NCBI GenBank assembly: GCA_004335635.1
Contig: QAXH01006718.1
Span: 1 to 25,471 of the forward strand
From: Chloromonas sp. AAM2
Taxonomy: Eukaryota > Chlorophyta > Chlorophyceae > Chlamydomonadales > Chlamydomonadaceae
Length of the DNA: 25,471 nt
Direction: 5' to 3'
A program made the position numbers and the translations under genes. Shown piece by piece: positions 1 to 11,900 of this stretch. Under the pieces are notes generated by a model, which saw only the letters and a list, made by a program, of their open reading frames with translations, did not search any database and was not told where the DNA came from. Each line of letters begins with the position of its first letter. The stretch's first letter is position 1.

Positions 1-112
1 GGGTGGCGTGTTCCTCCTCGCTGACTGCACATGCCGGGGGGGTGGCGTGTTCCTCCTCGCTGATTGCACATGCCGGGGGGGTGGCGTGTTCCTCCTCGCT
101 GGCTGCACATGA
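1..112. repeat. 39-bp tandem repeat, about three copies, at the window edge
   Basis: Units beginning GGTGGCGTGTTCCTCCTCGC start at 2, 41 and 80, with single-base changes (CTGACTGC, CTGATTGC, CTGGCTGC). The array probably continues to the left. Its 39-bp period would encode a 13-residue repeat in the plus frame, but no gene context supports that. Confidence 0.9.
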
Positions 113-1273
113 CGTCGTGTATATCTCATTGCTGACTGCAGAGCGGAAGGAAGTGGCGGACACCTCCTGGGTGAGCTCGGACAGGGGGTGTATGATGACC
201 TGAAGAATGGGGCAACCGGTACTGTCAGATCCAGGCAGTTGGCTAGTGGATTAAGCTTGCCATCTGGTGAATTTGCTGAGCCGACTGCCCTGCAAGTACC
301 GATAAATTGTGCTGAGAAAGGAAGCGCAGCTTGGCATCCATCATTGGCACACTTCGGTTGGCTGGGCAGATTCACATGGCACAGCCACCAACTCAGTTTG
401 TGATTGTAAGCCATGGGCACAGGGGCACGACCGCACCTGCTTTCTGGTAGCCACATTCAAGAGGGCCTTGATGCCTGGGCTGCGTCCTGTCGTGGCGCTA
501 TTGAGCATGCCATTGATTGCGCATGTTGTTGGCTGGTTGACTTTCAGGAAAAGACTATCATCGTCGCGCACTTCAGGCTTTGAGCAGCAAGCCTGCAGGC
601 AAGAGGCGGCGAATGACTGTCAGGTTTGGTGGGAAATGCGGGGCTTGTGGCCCTGGGTTCTGTCCCTCTCCAACTCGTTTTGAGATGGGCGGACTGTGTG
701 TTTGCCCTCAAAAGCGGTCAGGAAGCTGGGCCCAAGCCTTGGACACAATGTCTTCGGAGCCGAACTATGACCACCGATGGCCTCTGTAAGCTGGACTCGT
801 GAAGGACTGCTGCTGAAGCGTTGGCCCTCCTTTTTTTTCATGATGGCCTCTCAAGCGGTAGCCCATTTTGGGTGGGAATGAAGATTCTGTGCAGGGCAAA
901 GCTGCACATTCGCAATCGCTGATGCCCACTACTCACGAGTTTGCGGCGCATGCGTCTGAAGATTTTCACAGCTTTCCATAAAGGGAGCATGCAAGCCTCA
1001 CTTGCACTCCTTGGCGCCTGAGAGCAGTCAGCCAGGAGCTGCGCTGGACTAAGCATAGGCGAGACGTCTGTGCAAGCGTGGGAATGCTTGCCCTGCGGCC
1101 CGGGTGGCCCTCCTGCTGTGCATGCTGCAGGGACGCGTGCACGACGTTCTGTGGCCACCGAGTTGAGCACTGGCGATGCAGCTGGCCGCTGCTGCTCCTG
1201 CGGCGCTCCGGTTGTCATCTGCCGAGCCTTTGATACTTGCCGAGCCACTTTCAGTCTTGAGGGTTGAGGGTTT

Positions 1274-1325
1274 CAACTGAACGTATTGGCTATTGGATGC
1301 AACTGAACATAATGGCTATTGGAAG
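1274..1325. repeat. 26-bp tandem duplication
   Basis: CAACTGAACGTATTGGCTAT plus TGGATG at 1274-1299 is followed directly by a near copy at 1300-1325 (CATAATGGC variant). Confidence 0.85.
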
Positions 1326-2064
1326 ACATTCTGTCTACAATCATCTCCAAGGGCGCTCAGGTCTGTGCTGCTTATCAACTGCTTGCAGGCTGACGGTTTT
1401 CCCCAAGGATGACTGCGACTCTCGTGAATTGTTTGTATTCTTTCGGCAACAGTCACAGTCACTGGTGAGTCTACGCTGATGAGTTTATCAAGGATTCTAA
1501 TGGCTGCGATCCTCTCCAAGGGCGCTCTCTCTGAGTTTTGCATTCAGTTCATCAACTCAACGGAGCCTTCACGCCGGCATCAAGCTAGCGATAGTGGATG
1601 TCCATGAAAGGCTTCAGGCTCAGCTGCCCGAGTGGTACAAGTCGCTCAACTGAAGGCAACATGCTCCAACAGCATGGAGCTAGCGTTAGTGTCTGCGCCA
1701 TAGGGCCTGTTGTCTTTTAGTTGAGATACGGCAAACAGCTTGCAAGGTGTTTGTGTTCAACGATGAGGTAGGCAAGAACGTACTTCCTATGCTTGCCTCT
1801 AGTGCCACGGATGAGGATTGTAAATATGGCCATGATGCTTCATCATTTGATTGAGCAGGAGGAGCTGAGCTGAAGCTCATGTCCCATGGATTGGATGATA
1901 CATCAACACTTTCAGCCAAAAAAAAGCCCTTGGGAAGCTGTGCAGAAGCCGGCTCAGGTCCTAAGGCAGAGTCGCACCAACATATACAATTCCATGCGAT
2001 CCGATAAACACGCAAGGGAGTCTGTAGTACCTTTGGCACATGCTTGCCTCTGTTTCCTGCTGGT

Positions 2065-2206
2065 CCTTCTTGCTTGCCTGTGTGCTGCGATCCTGGAACC
2101 CTAGCCATGTTCAGTCAAGCGTCTGAGAGGCAAGGTTAGACGCTTGGCTGAACATGGCTAGAGTTCCTACATGCATAGGATCGCAGCACAAAGGCAAGCA
2201 AGCAGG
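2065..2206. repeat. Long imperfect inverted repeat (fold-back element)
   Basis: The left arm 2065-2124 and right arm 2138-2206 are reverse complements apart from a few mismatches and a 9-nt insertion (TACATGCAT, 2167-2175) in the right arm. The loop is 13 nt (2125-2137). The innermost 24 nt of each arm match at 23 positions. This could be a MITE-like element or an inverted duplication. No clear target-site duplication is visible. Confidence 0.85.
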
Positions 2207-2381
2207 ATTATAATAATGTGACAAGCCATACCGCTGAACCACCTACTTCTCTTGTTAGTGTTGTTTGGATGAGCAGCAGACACAAGTTCCAGCCGACTCA
2301 GCCTCAGGTAGGATCATGTGGCTGGGTTTGGGCCGCCATTTACATGAGAACTGATTGTATATGACGTACTTGTGTTTTCAC

Positions 2382-2424
2382 GCGGTCAAGTTATAAACCC
2401 TGTTCCGCTTGATGACTTGACCGC
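2382..2424. repeat. 10-bp perfect inverted repeat
   Basis: GCGGTCAAGT (2382-2391) and ACTTGACCGC (2415-2424) are perfect reverse complements with a 23-nt loop. The function is unknown. Confidence 0.6.
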
Positions 2425-2445
2425 ACGAATCAATCACTTCACGCC

Positions 2446-2479
2446 CAGCATCTTAGGTACAGCAGCATCCTAGGTACAG
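2446..2479. repeat. 17-bp tandem duplication
   Basis: CAGCATCTTAGGTACAG is followed directly by CAGCATCCTAGGTACAG, with one mismatch. Confidence 0.9.
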
Positions 2480-2973
2480 CAAATCAAGTCCGTTGTCCTG
2501 ATTAACGCGTTGCCCTTGTACTTTTTGGAATGCTAGTGAGTTTGACGTATACTGCCTTGCTGGTTATTGACATGCACAGCTGTGATCGGCAACTGGCGAT
2601 CGGCGAAACCCAGGCTGTCAGGTGACAACACGCCGCAACCCCTGCTGGCCAGACTTGCCCATCACTTCTGAGTTTGGAACGAGTTCTGAATGATTTTAGA
2701 GGAAGCATGTAATGCGTTGCAACCATTAACACAGCGTTGGAGTGAGTCATTTTTTGAGACATGGAGCTTTGACATACGGTTGCTTTTCAGTTGATGCATA
2801 ATCAGTTGATTGTACGAGGAAGCGCAAGCGTTTGTATGTTTGTACCGTTGTCATATCCCATACCATGCGTAAAAATCAATGTTCACGGGCCTTCGTTTTG
2901 CTTTCTTGCTCAGGGTAGGCCAGGGCGGTGCCCATCCCGTTCCGTGTCCTCTGACGGCTTCCCAGGTGTAAAT

Positions 2974-3080
2974 ACATACATATATATATAGTGTTGGTAC
3001 CGTCATATATATATATATATATATCGTCATATGATATATCGTCATATATATATATATATATATATTGTTGGTACCGTCAT
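2974..3080. repeat. (TA)n block bounded by GTTGGTACCGTCAT copies
   Basis: TA dinucleotide tracts are interrupted by CGTCATATGATATATCGTCA. GTTGGTACCGTCAT occurs at 2993-3006 and 3067-3080. The block lies just downstream (on the minus strand) of the exon-like island ending at 3075. Confidence 0.85.
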
Positions 3081-3203
3081 CAATCTCAATGTGGACAATG
3101 TCAGATGTCTGCCAGTTGTCAAAGGTCACGATATATGAAGAGCAACACGGATCGGAAGAAGACCCGTCGTTCGTCGCGAACAGAGTGACGCAAAGCGGCC
3201 TGT
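3075..3203 (-). other. Exon-like island with an NW...DD (Calx-beta-like) motif
   Basis: Between a CTGTTCCAG acceptor and a GACG/GTACC donor, 42 open codons read RPLCVTLFATNDGSSS, then YIVTFDNWQTSDIVHIEIDD. The VTF.NW.T...V.I...DD pattern recalls repeats common in adhesion-type and cell-wall proteins. I cannot build a gene around it, so it may be a real exon, a relic or chance. Confidence 0.3.
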
Positions 3204-4451
3204 CTGGAACAGATTGGTTGTGTGACAGGTTACAATGTCTGCACGCATGCTGTGTTCGTGGGACAAAGCTACTGATATGTGCACGCACATAGTATTCTGA
3301 CCTCAGTCGCAAGCTTGGTTGTTGGAAAAACTGAACGTATTTAAGCTCATGCGAACTCACAGAAATGGAACACACACACGTGAAACGACTACACAAAACC
3401 TTTGATTCTGGAGCGAGCGCAGGCGTCGCTGCAGTGCGAGACAGTTCTGAGGAAGGCCTGCGAACTGCGTGGGGTTGGCACGTCAGCAGTCCCGGAGCAC
3501 TCTTAATGCAGCTTGTGCTTGTCTGCCCTCGGGAGCACAGAGCAGCCACAGCTACGTTTGCTAGCACTGTCCAGCACTTGCCACAGCAGAAAAAGGAAAC
3601 CAGCTGTGTGCGTGCAGACCCAGCAGAACCAAGATCTCGCTGGTGGCTTCAGATCGCACCTATAACGAACCTCAACATGTCCGGCTAACTGGCCTTGGGT
3701 TCGTCCTTCGCACCAAACAGTGATAGCCGATGCAATCGGACTTCTAGACTGAAGCACGTAGCCGCAGCTTGCGCACCTAGATCAAATCTGAGAGCGTGAC
3801 AGTCGTCGGTCGCCTCACCTGAGGCGAAAACGTCGACATTCCCACGCGCTCACTCGATCCCGATATGAGGCAAAACAATCACCCGTTGCTCACGTGACTT
3901 GATTTCTCAACTCACACTTACTGGGATTTACATTACATGAACAAATAACATTCCATAGAACTGGATGGCTAATACTGAGCTACTTTCTGCGATTTTGTTG
4001 AATTCTTGTCCTTTTCTTTGTTGATTTCGTTGACTTCTGGTATTTTGTTGGCCACCGAGACTGTAACTCAAATGTCATGAACCCCTATCTCCGTGACTAG
4101 CCCTGGACCCTGTACTCTTGCATAAACCCTGCTCTCACGGGCTTTCCTGTTGCCACACTGGCTCCAGTGCTATTTTGTAATCCCCTCTGGATGCGCGCGC
4201 CCGTGTGGCTCAAGGTCATAATCTTTGTGTAGATCAGGATCTGTTTTAAGAGGAGGGGTGGGTGAGGAGATTGCTGGTCAGCAGACAGCAGACGTAAGCA
4301 CATGTACTCCGAACACAAGGGAACTTGATGTACCTGCTAGGCACCATGCGTTCACCTTGCTTACTACATGGCCTCTGGCAAGTGATACTTAATCAGGTCC
4401 ATGACTGTGCAAGCGTCAGCCCTTGTAAAGGCCAAGATTACCTGACAGTGA

Positions 4452-4456
4452 TTACA
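4452..4456 (-). terminator. Candidate TGTAA polyadenylation signal for the giant gene
   Basis: TGTAA is the usual polyadenylation signal of volvocine algae. The first minus-strand TGTAA after the stop at 5613 is here, 1,157 nt downstream. A tandem pair lies at 3928-3937. The distance is long for a 3' UTR, so the assignment is weak. Confidence 0.25.
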
Positions 4457-4477
4457 CAGCAATCACCAGAGACACTG

Positions 4478-4507
4478 ACACACACACACACAAACTCGCA
4501 CACACAT
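4478..4507. repeat. CA dinucleotide tract
   Basis: ACACACACACACACA is followed by AACTCG and CACACACA. It is a simple microsatellite. Confidence 0.85.
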
Positions 4508-4571
4508 GCGGATGATTAATGACAGTCAGGTCGTCATAACAACAGAACTGCAATTGAAATGCCATGCATAC

Positions 4572-4779
4572 CTGCACCTTCTCTGCATGGCTGCATCAGC
4601 AGGGTTGACTGCAGGGCTTGTCCGCCAACGTATATCCAAGCAGTAGTGTGCTGATCAACTGGTACAGTTGCCAACATGGCAGAACCTGAGCACTCAACTC
4701 GTTTGCGCAGGGTGTACATGCCTGGCTCCTTCACCCAAATCACGACGTGTCCTACGAATATGATGATAAACTGTTGTAC
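4572..4779 (-). other. Exon-like island encoding a beta-rich segment
   Basis: After AATTCAG, 69 open codons include GHVVIWVKEPGMYTLRKRV and YVGGQALQSTLL. They end at GGTGCAG/GTATGC in phase 1, which would fit the phase of the 3203-3075 island. The alternating hydrophobic pattern suggests a beta sandwich. No family was recognised. Confidence 0.25.
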
Positions 4780-5612
4780 CTGAATTTGTATCGTCGAAGC
4801 ACAAGCCAGAAGGCTTGATAAATATGCCAATGCAACAAAACAGCAAAACAGGCGCCTAAACGCATGGACTGGCACCATGCCATGGCAAGCTGTTAGTCTG
4901 GAGAGTTACTCCAAGTGGTATTCAACCCACCATCCAGAAGTTTGATGACCGTACAAGCGTCAGCCCATGTGAACAAAACATCGATGTATGGAGCCTCACT
5001 GCAACAATTTGCCCTCAAGCTCAACACGCCCATCTGAATAGTTACTGGCATTGTCTAGGTGCCCCTGGTCTTGAACGGGGTGAGTCAAATATGACGTTAA
5101 TCATAAGTGTCACTTGAATGCAGACTACCCACGTCACACTGATAGTATTCACAGGACAAGCACGTTATTGCCAGTTTAGTATATAATGCATACCTGCTCC
5201 CTTTGGTTGCTGATCCTCCAACTTGCCATTCAAAACGGCCAAAATATGACATAAACTATCAACAGCTATACCTGCTCCATCTCAACCCTGCCGACCTTGG
5301 TCAGCAAAGCAACAGCACATCAAAACTTCTGTTCGCAACTCTCAAAATTGCAACTCCGGGTTAATGCTAGCTGCCATATGAAGCCTGCCATGCTATTTCA
5401 CTGCTCCATCGCCGATTGCTACACGTATCCATGTCCAGCCAACATTGCCTGCCTTTCACACTGTCACTTTGCTTGCGCCCATCTGCGTATGCCCCTGCAC
5501 TCCTTGAGCCTTGATGCGCTCATTCAACGTCGTTCAAAACCCAGAGCGTCTTGCCTGGCAAGCCCACGCATGTCACACGCCAGACGTAAGCGCTCGTACA
5601 CACACATACACA

Positions 5613-5996
5613 CTAAGCTTGTAGGTGATCATCAACATTCTCCTGGCTGGACTGTGGCAGTCCAGAGATCCAACTGCCAGCACGTGGCTGCTGTGCCATT
5701 CCCTGTTGGTCTATGTACTGTGACGGGTCAGCCCTTGCTGGCTGCGGTGTGAACAGGCGACTGAACCAGTTGGCTTTGCCCGTTCCACCAGGCGCGGCCC
5801 TGGCAGTATCCTGAGCTTGACGCAGGGAGCCACGCCCCTCACTCGCACTGCTGTGCTCTGTCACAAACTGCACCACTGCCTCGCTGGCCTGTGTGCCATC
5901 TGGGGCAATCGGTACGGCTGGTGTGGCATTGTTTGGGACTGAAGCTGTGGGTACGAGTAGCTGGTCCTCAGCCTTGGCCTGTTGCTCAGCAGCGAT
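5613..5996 (-). other. Exon 35: C-terminal tail with Trp motifs and stop
   Basis: The last exon encodes 127 residues and TAG. The coiled coil fades after IAAEQQAKAEDQ into a Pro/Ala/Thr linker. Then come GKANWFSRLFTPQPARAD and GSWISGLPQSS near the end (QENVDDHLQA). The paired W-x-S-x-L patterns in an otherwise disordered tail look like short linear motifs. SAGA-family proteins carry Trp-centred Rubisco-binding motifs, but these do not match the W[RK]xx[LIVA] pattern exactly. Confidence 0.75.
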
Positions 5997-8900
5997 CTGC
6001 GGTCGTGGGCGTGGCACACAGCTTGGCAAAAGAGAACAGCGCCTCAGATCCAGGCAAAAAAGCAGGACCGGGTCACAGTTCCATCAAAAGTGCACTTCGC
6101 ATAAGGCAAAGAACAGTCAGTACGAATCAAGTCTGGTAGCACATGTGAGCATACCTGCCGCTGTGGTCCAGTCTTGATTTGCCTGCTTGGCTCAGCCTTT
6201 ACAACATCATCCTATCCAAGCGTGCTCCACACGAACGCACCCACCTTGTCCCGTGCTTCTGCCTCTAGCCTGGCCCTGATCTCCAGCTCTGCGGCTATGC
6301 GTGCCTCCACCACCTGGCGGGCAGCGGCGTCTTTGGCGGCCTGAGGGGCAACAGGACAGGACACTCCACTGTTGAGAGCAGATTTTGTGTTGGAACAAGC
6401 AAAGGGAGGCAAGGGCGCGAGGGGTTTGCAGGCACAGAAGGTATCGGGCGCTGAATGCCTCACACTCAGCCCCAAGAAGAGACCACAATAACAACAACGT
6501 TCACACATAGGCGCACCGAGGGAGAACGGCGGGCCTAACAAGCTTCTGTGTGTGCTGTCTAGACAAACGAGTGTGCTTGGAAGCGTGAAAGAGACAGGAA
6601 AGCGGTTCAGTGACACAACGCATGCCACACACCTCTGCCTGTGCAGCCTTGAGCGCCTCCTCCTGTGCCTGCAGCCTCCGGCGTGCAGGTGCGAGCTCCT
6701 GCTGCTGCAGGGCAGCCACCAGGGCGTCTTGGCGCTGGGATGCACGGGACGCCTCGTCAAGCACAGCCTGCAGGCAAACATGGACCCGTTTGAAACGACG
6801 AGTGGCAGTACGACATCAATGACGTAAGATCAAGACTTTGATGCACGGGATCGTTTTTCATTGGGTGGTGTCTACTGTTGCCCGCACAGGTCAGGCACAG
6901 CTCCAACTCCTGGCGGCTCGTACATGTCTTGAACGCAACAGGGATGGCACCCAAGTCCAACCTTTGACGCACACACCTGCTTCTCCTGCACCTTGGTCTG
7001 CAGCCCCTGCACGACCTGCTCATGCTGCTGCTGCACCTGCTGCCTAACGGCCACCTTGGCGTCAGCAGCAGAACGCTCCTTGGCAGCGGACTGGGCAGCG
7101 ACGGCGGCCTCGCGCTGGGCCTGGACACAGAGGAAGAAGACTAGACACTTGAAAAGCATAGTGCAGGGAAGCTTTATGTTTAGTTTTAAGGTTAAGCTTG
7201 CGCTGAATCCACGAGTGAGATGACACGTTTTATCGTCAAACCAACTGTTTTTGTTAGTTTGACTTGCTCAGACTTGCATGTACTGTCATGTCATGTTGTG
7301 ACGTTGTGTCACATCTTAACGTTTTCATATTGTGCAATCAGCTGATTCTGTTGTATTGAGATGTCTAACTTGCACGTACTTCTGTGTCATTTTGCCAAGT
7401 TGTGTCATGTTGCACGGTGTTGGACCATGCTGTCTTGTGGTGTGATGCATGGTGTTGCTAGTTCTGTGTGGTACTGAAATGCTGACATATAACGCTTACC
7501 GTGACAAGGGCTGCAGCCTCGGCCTCAGCCTCAGCCTGTGCCGCCTTCACTGCTTCCACAGCCGCAGCCGCTTCAACCCTGGCCTCGTCCGCTGCCCTGG
7601 CCCGCGCCTTGGCTGCTTCCACAGCATCTGCGGCTGCCCGCTGCTGCCGCTCCAGCGCCTGCTTCAGCTCAGCTGCCTCCACCGCCCGCCGGGCTGCCTG
7701 CTGCTCTGCCGCCTGCTGGGCTGCGGCTGCCTGCTGGTAAGCCGCTTGGACGTCAGCTGCCTGCTGGGCTGCTATTGCTGCCTGAGTCTCTAGCTCCTTC
7801 TGCGCCTGCTGGGCTGCTGCGCGTGCCTCCACAGCACGCTGGGCGGCTGCTGCTGCCTGCTCCGCGTCTGCCTTGGTGCTGGTAGCCAGGGATTGGGCGC
7901 CTGCACATGGACGACACATCAGCGTGATGCAGGAATGAGTATTCGATTCACACATGCAGCGCTAAACAAAACTGCAACGCAGCTCATCTATCTGCCGCTC
8001 CAATCCACAAGAGATCAGACTACACTTGGACTGATTCTTTGCATCCTCCATTGATGCATCCACATAGCGAGCGAGGAAGCAGTCTACTGTTTGGGTTTGC
8101 TCAATTCCTTGCGGTCGCACCTGCCAGCTTGTCCCGTGCCTGCCTGAGCCCCTCCTCCAGGCCCGCCACCCGCCTCTCGCCCGCCTCCCGCTCCACCAGC
8201 GACCGGTCCAGAGCGCCCTGGCTGGAGGCAAACCGCTGCACAGCACTCTCCTGGGCGTTGGTGGCCTCCTGCACCTGCGTCTGGAGCCCAGCCAGCCACA
8301 CTGCGCAGCAACAACACACATGACAGAGGGTCAGCCACGACCGTTATGATGTGAATACATGCACTCTGGGACAACAGAGCGCTACAGGACCTTCCCCATG
8401 GCAAGACAGCGCACGCGGCTGTATATCAGCACATATGGTGCTTTGACGAGGAGCACAGGCACAGTCTGGCAATAGATCGTCATAACGGCGTGAACCCATG
8501 CCTGCACCAGAAGGTCACACTCAAACTATGCTTGTAGCGCAACAATGCTCAGCCTGAACGTGTACTGCTGGAAAGTGCACCCACCTTGAATGATGCCTGT
8601 TTCCAGTGCCTGCTCCGCTGCCTTGATCGCGTCAACCTGCTGCTGCGCCTCCTGCCGCGCCTCGGCCGCATCGCCAATCAGCTGCTCCGCGGCCGCCACC
8701 TCCCGGCGGGCCCGTGCTGCAGCGGCCGCTGCACGCCCACGCACCTCCTGCGGGTTTGACAGGCAAGCAGACACTTTGTCAGGGTACTGCCTGCTTCTCA
8801 AACCACGTAATCATGCTGTCAGTCTGCCTCTTCTGCAAGCTTCTGTGTTGGATTGCAGACCTGACTCATCCCATTTCCAGTGAGCAAGGCATCAACTGGA

Positions 8901-11900
8901 CACGAAAGCCAGGATTTCAAAGCTTGCACCAAGCACGGCTTTGCTTGCATGCACCTCACTCACTTGTGCCTTGGCCAGCTGCCCATTGGCCTGCTCCACC
9001 AGCTGCGCGGCCTCCGCTGCCTCCTGCTTCTGTGTGGCTGCCTCGAGTGCTGCGGCCTCTGCAGCCCGCTTGAGGCTGGTGGCCTGCTCCTGGGCGGTGC
9101 GAGCCTCCTCAGCGGCAGAGGCGGCGCGCATCTGCTCATCAGAAGCTGCAGTGGGAAAACAAGGAGACTTGCATTGGAAGGTGAGCAAACCCAGTAAGGC
9201 GTTAACCGCGCACCCTAACAGAAATACACCCGCATTAGAAGGGGGACGAGCAATCATGAAGAACCCAAATAAGCAGGCTGTCATTGCAAGGTGACTGTTG
9301 GATGAACCTTGTCAGGCATGAATGACGAACCAGAACAGCAGTAACACGCACAGAAACAGTCAGGTCTTCCCACTCCAGAGTTGTTCCCAGTTCAAACGGG
9401 TTTGCGGCATATTCACTACCAGTGTAACAAGGTCGTGTTGTACTGATCTACAGCTTCCTTTCTTGTAGTCATTTGCCACTCACCTTCTAGCTCTAGCATC
9501 TGCACAGTGGCCTGTTCCCGCAGCAGTGCTGCGCTTGCATTGGCCATGTCCTCCAAGGCAAGCTCGGACCCTGCACAGCACACCATGCATTGACATGTAT
9601 TCCAACTTTGAAAAGACGCACTTGTTCAATGTTGCCGCTGTGTACGCCATGGTATTGCATGATAATAAGATGCAAAGCATTTTTTTTCCTGATGATATAA
9701 AATCAAGCACATGCAAAGGTCATCTAATGCCTTGGCTCAATCTGCTGTGCTGCTGCCTACTGGCTTATCCTGAGCACGTTGCAACACGGTGCTGATAGGC
9801 TGGCCTAGGATGCTGCAAGCGCTGCCTCAGAGCCCAGGCGACAGTTGAGCCGCCACTCACTCTGTGTTAGCTGTGATGCCTTGACCACTGCCTCCTGCTC
9901 CATCTTGGCCGCCAGCCCCAGCCTGTCCCTTGCCGCCTGCAGCTCGGCCGCCAGGCGTCGGACCAGCGGCGGGTCGGGCTGCACCGCCTGGCTGGCCGCC
10001 TGAGAGGCCTCGGCTGCCTCGGCCACCAGCGCTTCCAGGGCCAGCCGCTCCGCCTCAAGACGGGAAGCAAGGGCTGCGGAGGCAAGGATACAATGTGCAG
10101 TAGAAGTCAATTCGAGCAGCTTGGTGCAAGCAGGGAAACGACTACTTGTCGGCTCAAGGCTCAGCCTGCAAGCCGAAACAAACACCGCAATCCCTTCCCA
10201 AGTTCCTGCTGCTGCTTTCTCTTGAATTTGCCCCTGCCCTTGGCTCCTCGGCCATCCCAATCCTCCCTGTCCTTTGGCCTGCTTTACCCCACTGTCCATG
10301 TCGCCGCTGCTTTTTCCCCCTGCCCTGGCCTCCTGAGCCATCCATCCTGTACGCCTGCCCACCTTGCTGCTGTTCTGCTGATGTGTCCGCTGCCGTCGCT
10401 GCCTCCATGGTGATAGCCAGCAGCTCCTCAGCGCGCAGCCGGGTGCGCTCCGCCTCACGCGCTGCCTCCTCCGCGTCCGACTGCTCAGCGGCGGCCTGAG
10501 CACGCACAGGACAGGACAAGACAGGCTGAGGGTGAGCATACAACCCTTACGCATAAGGCAAGCACGAGGCTGGAACCAGGCCCATCCATCAAGCATAGGC
10601 CTGAGAGCCAGGAGTGAGCTCGTTGACTGGCCCCAAAAGGTTGCTGAGACTGAAGCTGTTGGTGCCAAGGCAGCTGGCTCGTGAACGTCTAGTTGGCCGT
10701 GGCCTGGCAGGCCATGGGGTCATGCACGTTATTGCAGGGCGAGCTGTCTCACCAGTAATGCCAGCTTGCGAGCCAGAGATGCGTCCTGTATCAGACCCTC
10801 GCCGTCAACACCCTGCGAGCACATGTGAATGATAGTCAGATACACTTCATGGGCGGTACTTGGCACAGAGCATGCTTGAAATCAGCCACGCAGCTTTCCA
10901 AAACTCTCAGCTTTTACTGCTCCATCCGGCCCGTTCATGTACCGGTGCGTGTGTCGCACTTACCTCTTCTCCCTCTTCGATTGCAGTCCTGCTCATTGCT
11001 TCATCCATGGCCGCCGCCCGCTCCGTGGCAATGCGTGCAGCGCTCGCCTGGTCCTCCATCGCTTGCTGCACCGCCAGCTGCAGCTGCTCCGCCTCCAGCC
11101 GGTACTGCTTGGAAGCTGCTGCCTCAGCACCTGCCCTGTCCAAGGCCTCCAGCCGAGACTGCTCAGTTGCTGCTACCTTCTCCTGAAGTGCTGTCACACG
11201 TGCTTGGGCGTCGCGGGCAGTGGCTGCAACGGCCTCGATATCTGTAGTTGCTTTGCTGAGCTCTGCTTGCTTGGCTTCCACTTCCTGTTCTGCCGCTTGA
11301 CGGGCTTTGGTGGCGGCCCTGGCGTTGGTTTCAGCCTGCACTCACGGCCATGCGATATTCGCATTCACAAGGTGCACTTGAAGCGTCGTGTCAGAATCTG
11401 TTCGTGCCCTCCCAGCGTTTCCAGCCTGCGACACGGGCCTACCAAAATGTATGAACTTTTCTCAAAGCAATTGCATGGCAGATCCCTTCACAATGCTTCC
11501 CGGAAGACATGATCCCTTGAAACAATTGTGACTGACAACCAGGGTCCATTTGCACTGGGATGACCAAAGAGAACCCAATATTGCCGGTGAGTAGGGTCTT
11601 CTGGTTTTGGTTGTACTGTAGGAGAAGTGTTGCGATGCCAGCCAGATGCTGGCTACCTGCCGCCCGATCCATACTACGCCCTTTGGCTGGAAATCCCTGC
11701 CGGTAGCTCTTGCCTACCTGCACAAGCTCAGCTGCCTCCCTTGCCGCTGTCTGCTCCGCCTGTTCCAGCATGGCGGAGGCGGCAGCCACGGTCGAGCGCG
11801 ATGCAGTCAGGGTCTGGGACACGATCTCGCTGTCAGCACCCCAGCTGCTGGCCTGCACGTGCCAGTGTGAAACACAGGCTGTCGGCTTATGTACTGCTTG

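Larger units (their letters stand above)
4405..4970. repeat. Dispersed pair of about 24-bp copies
   Basis: CAAGCGTCAGCCC with similar flanks (ATGACTGTG before one, ATGACCGTA before the other) occurs at 4410-4422 and 4954-4966, in the same orientation and 544 bp apart. Confidence 0.6.
1..5612. other. Region downstream of the giant gene, no nameable gene
   Basis: It begins with the 3' UTR of the giant gene. Open frames are short, lack known motifs and often cross repeats. Its content is a 39-bp tandem array at the left edge, several small tandem duplications, a long fold-back repeat near 2.1 kb, a (TA)n block near 3.0 kb, a CA tract near 4.48 kb and two exon-like minus-strand islands (3203-3075 and 4779-4572). 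Reading frames at 838-1248 (minus), 1686-2108 (minus) and 309-683 (plus) show nothing I recognise. Confidence 0.6.

Noticed and set aside
838..1248. Minus-strand frame of 136 codons
   Set aside because: No domain, leader or conserved pattern was recognised; its length is unremarkable for GC-rich DNA.
1686..2108. Minus-strand frame of 140 codons
   Set aside because: It overlaps the left arm of the fold-back repeat and has no recognisable motif or splice context.
2851..3567. Minus-strand frame of 238 codons containing an Ile-Tyr repeat
   Set aside because: It reads straight through the (TA)n microsatellite. Only the 3203-3075 part has exon-like borders and a plausible motif.
3810..3826. Near-palindrome CGCCTCACCTGAGGCG as an operator or splice donor
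   Set aside because: It is short, isolated and has no neighbouring exon or promoter evidence.
5297..5752. Plus-strand frame of 151 codons
   Set aside because: It is antisense to the last exon and 3' UTR of the giant gene and has no motif of its own.
7200..7450. TGTCATGTTGTG-type repetitive stretch as a regulatory element
   Set aside because: It lies in the middle of an intron of the giant gene and is low-complexity sequence with no defined unit.
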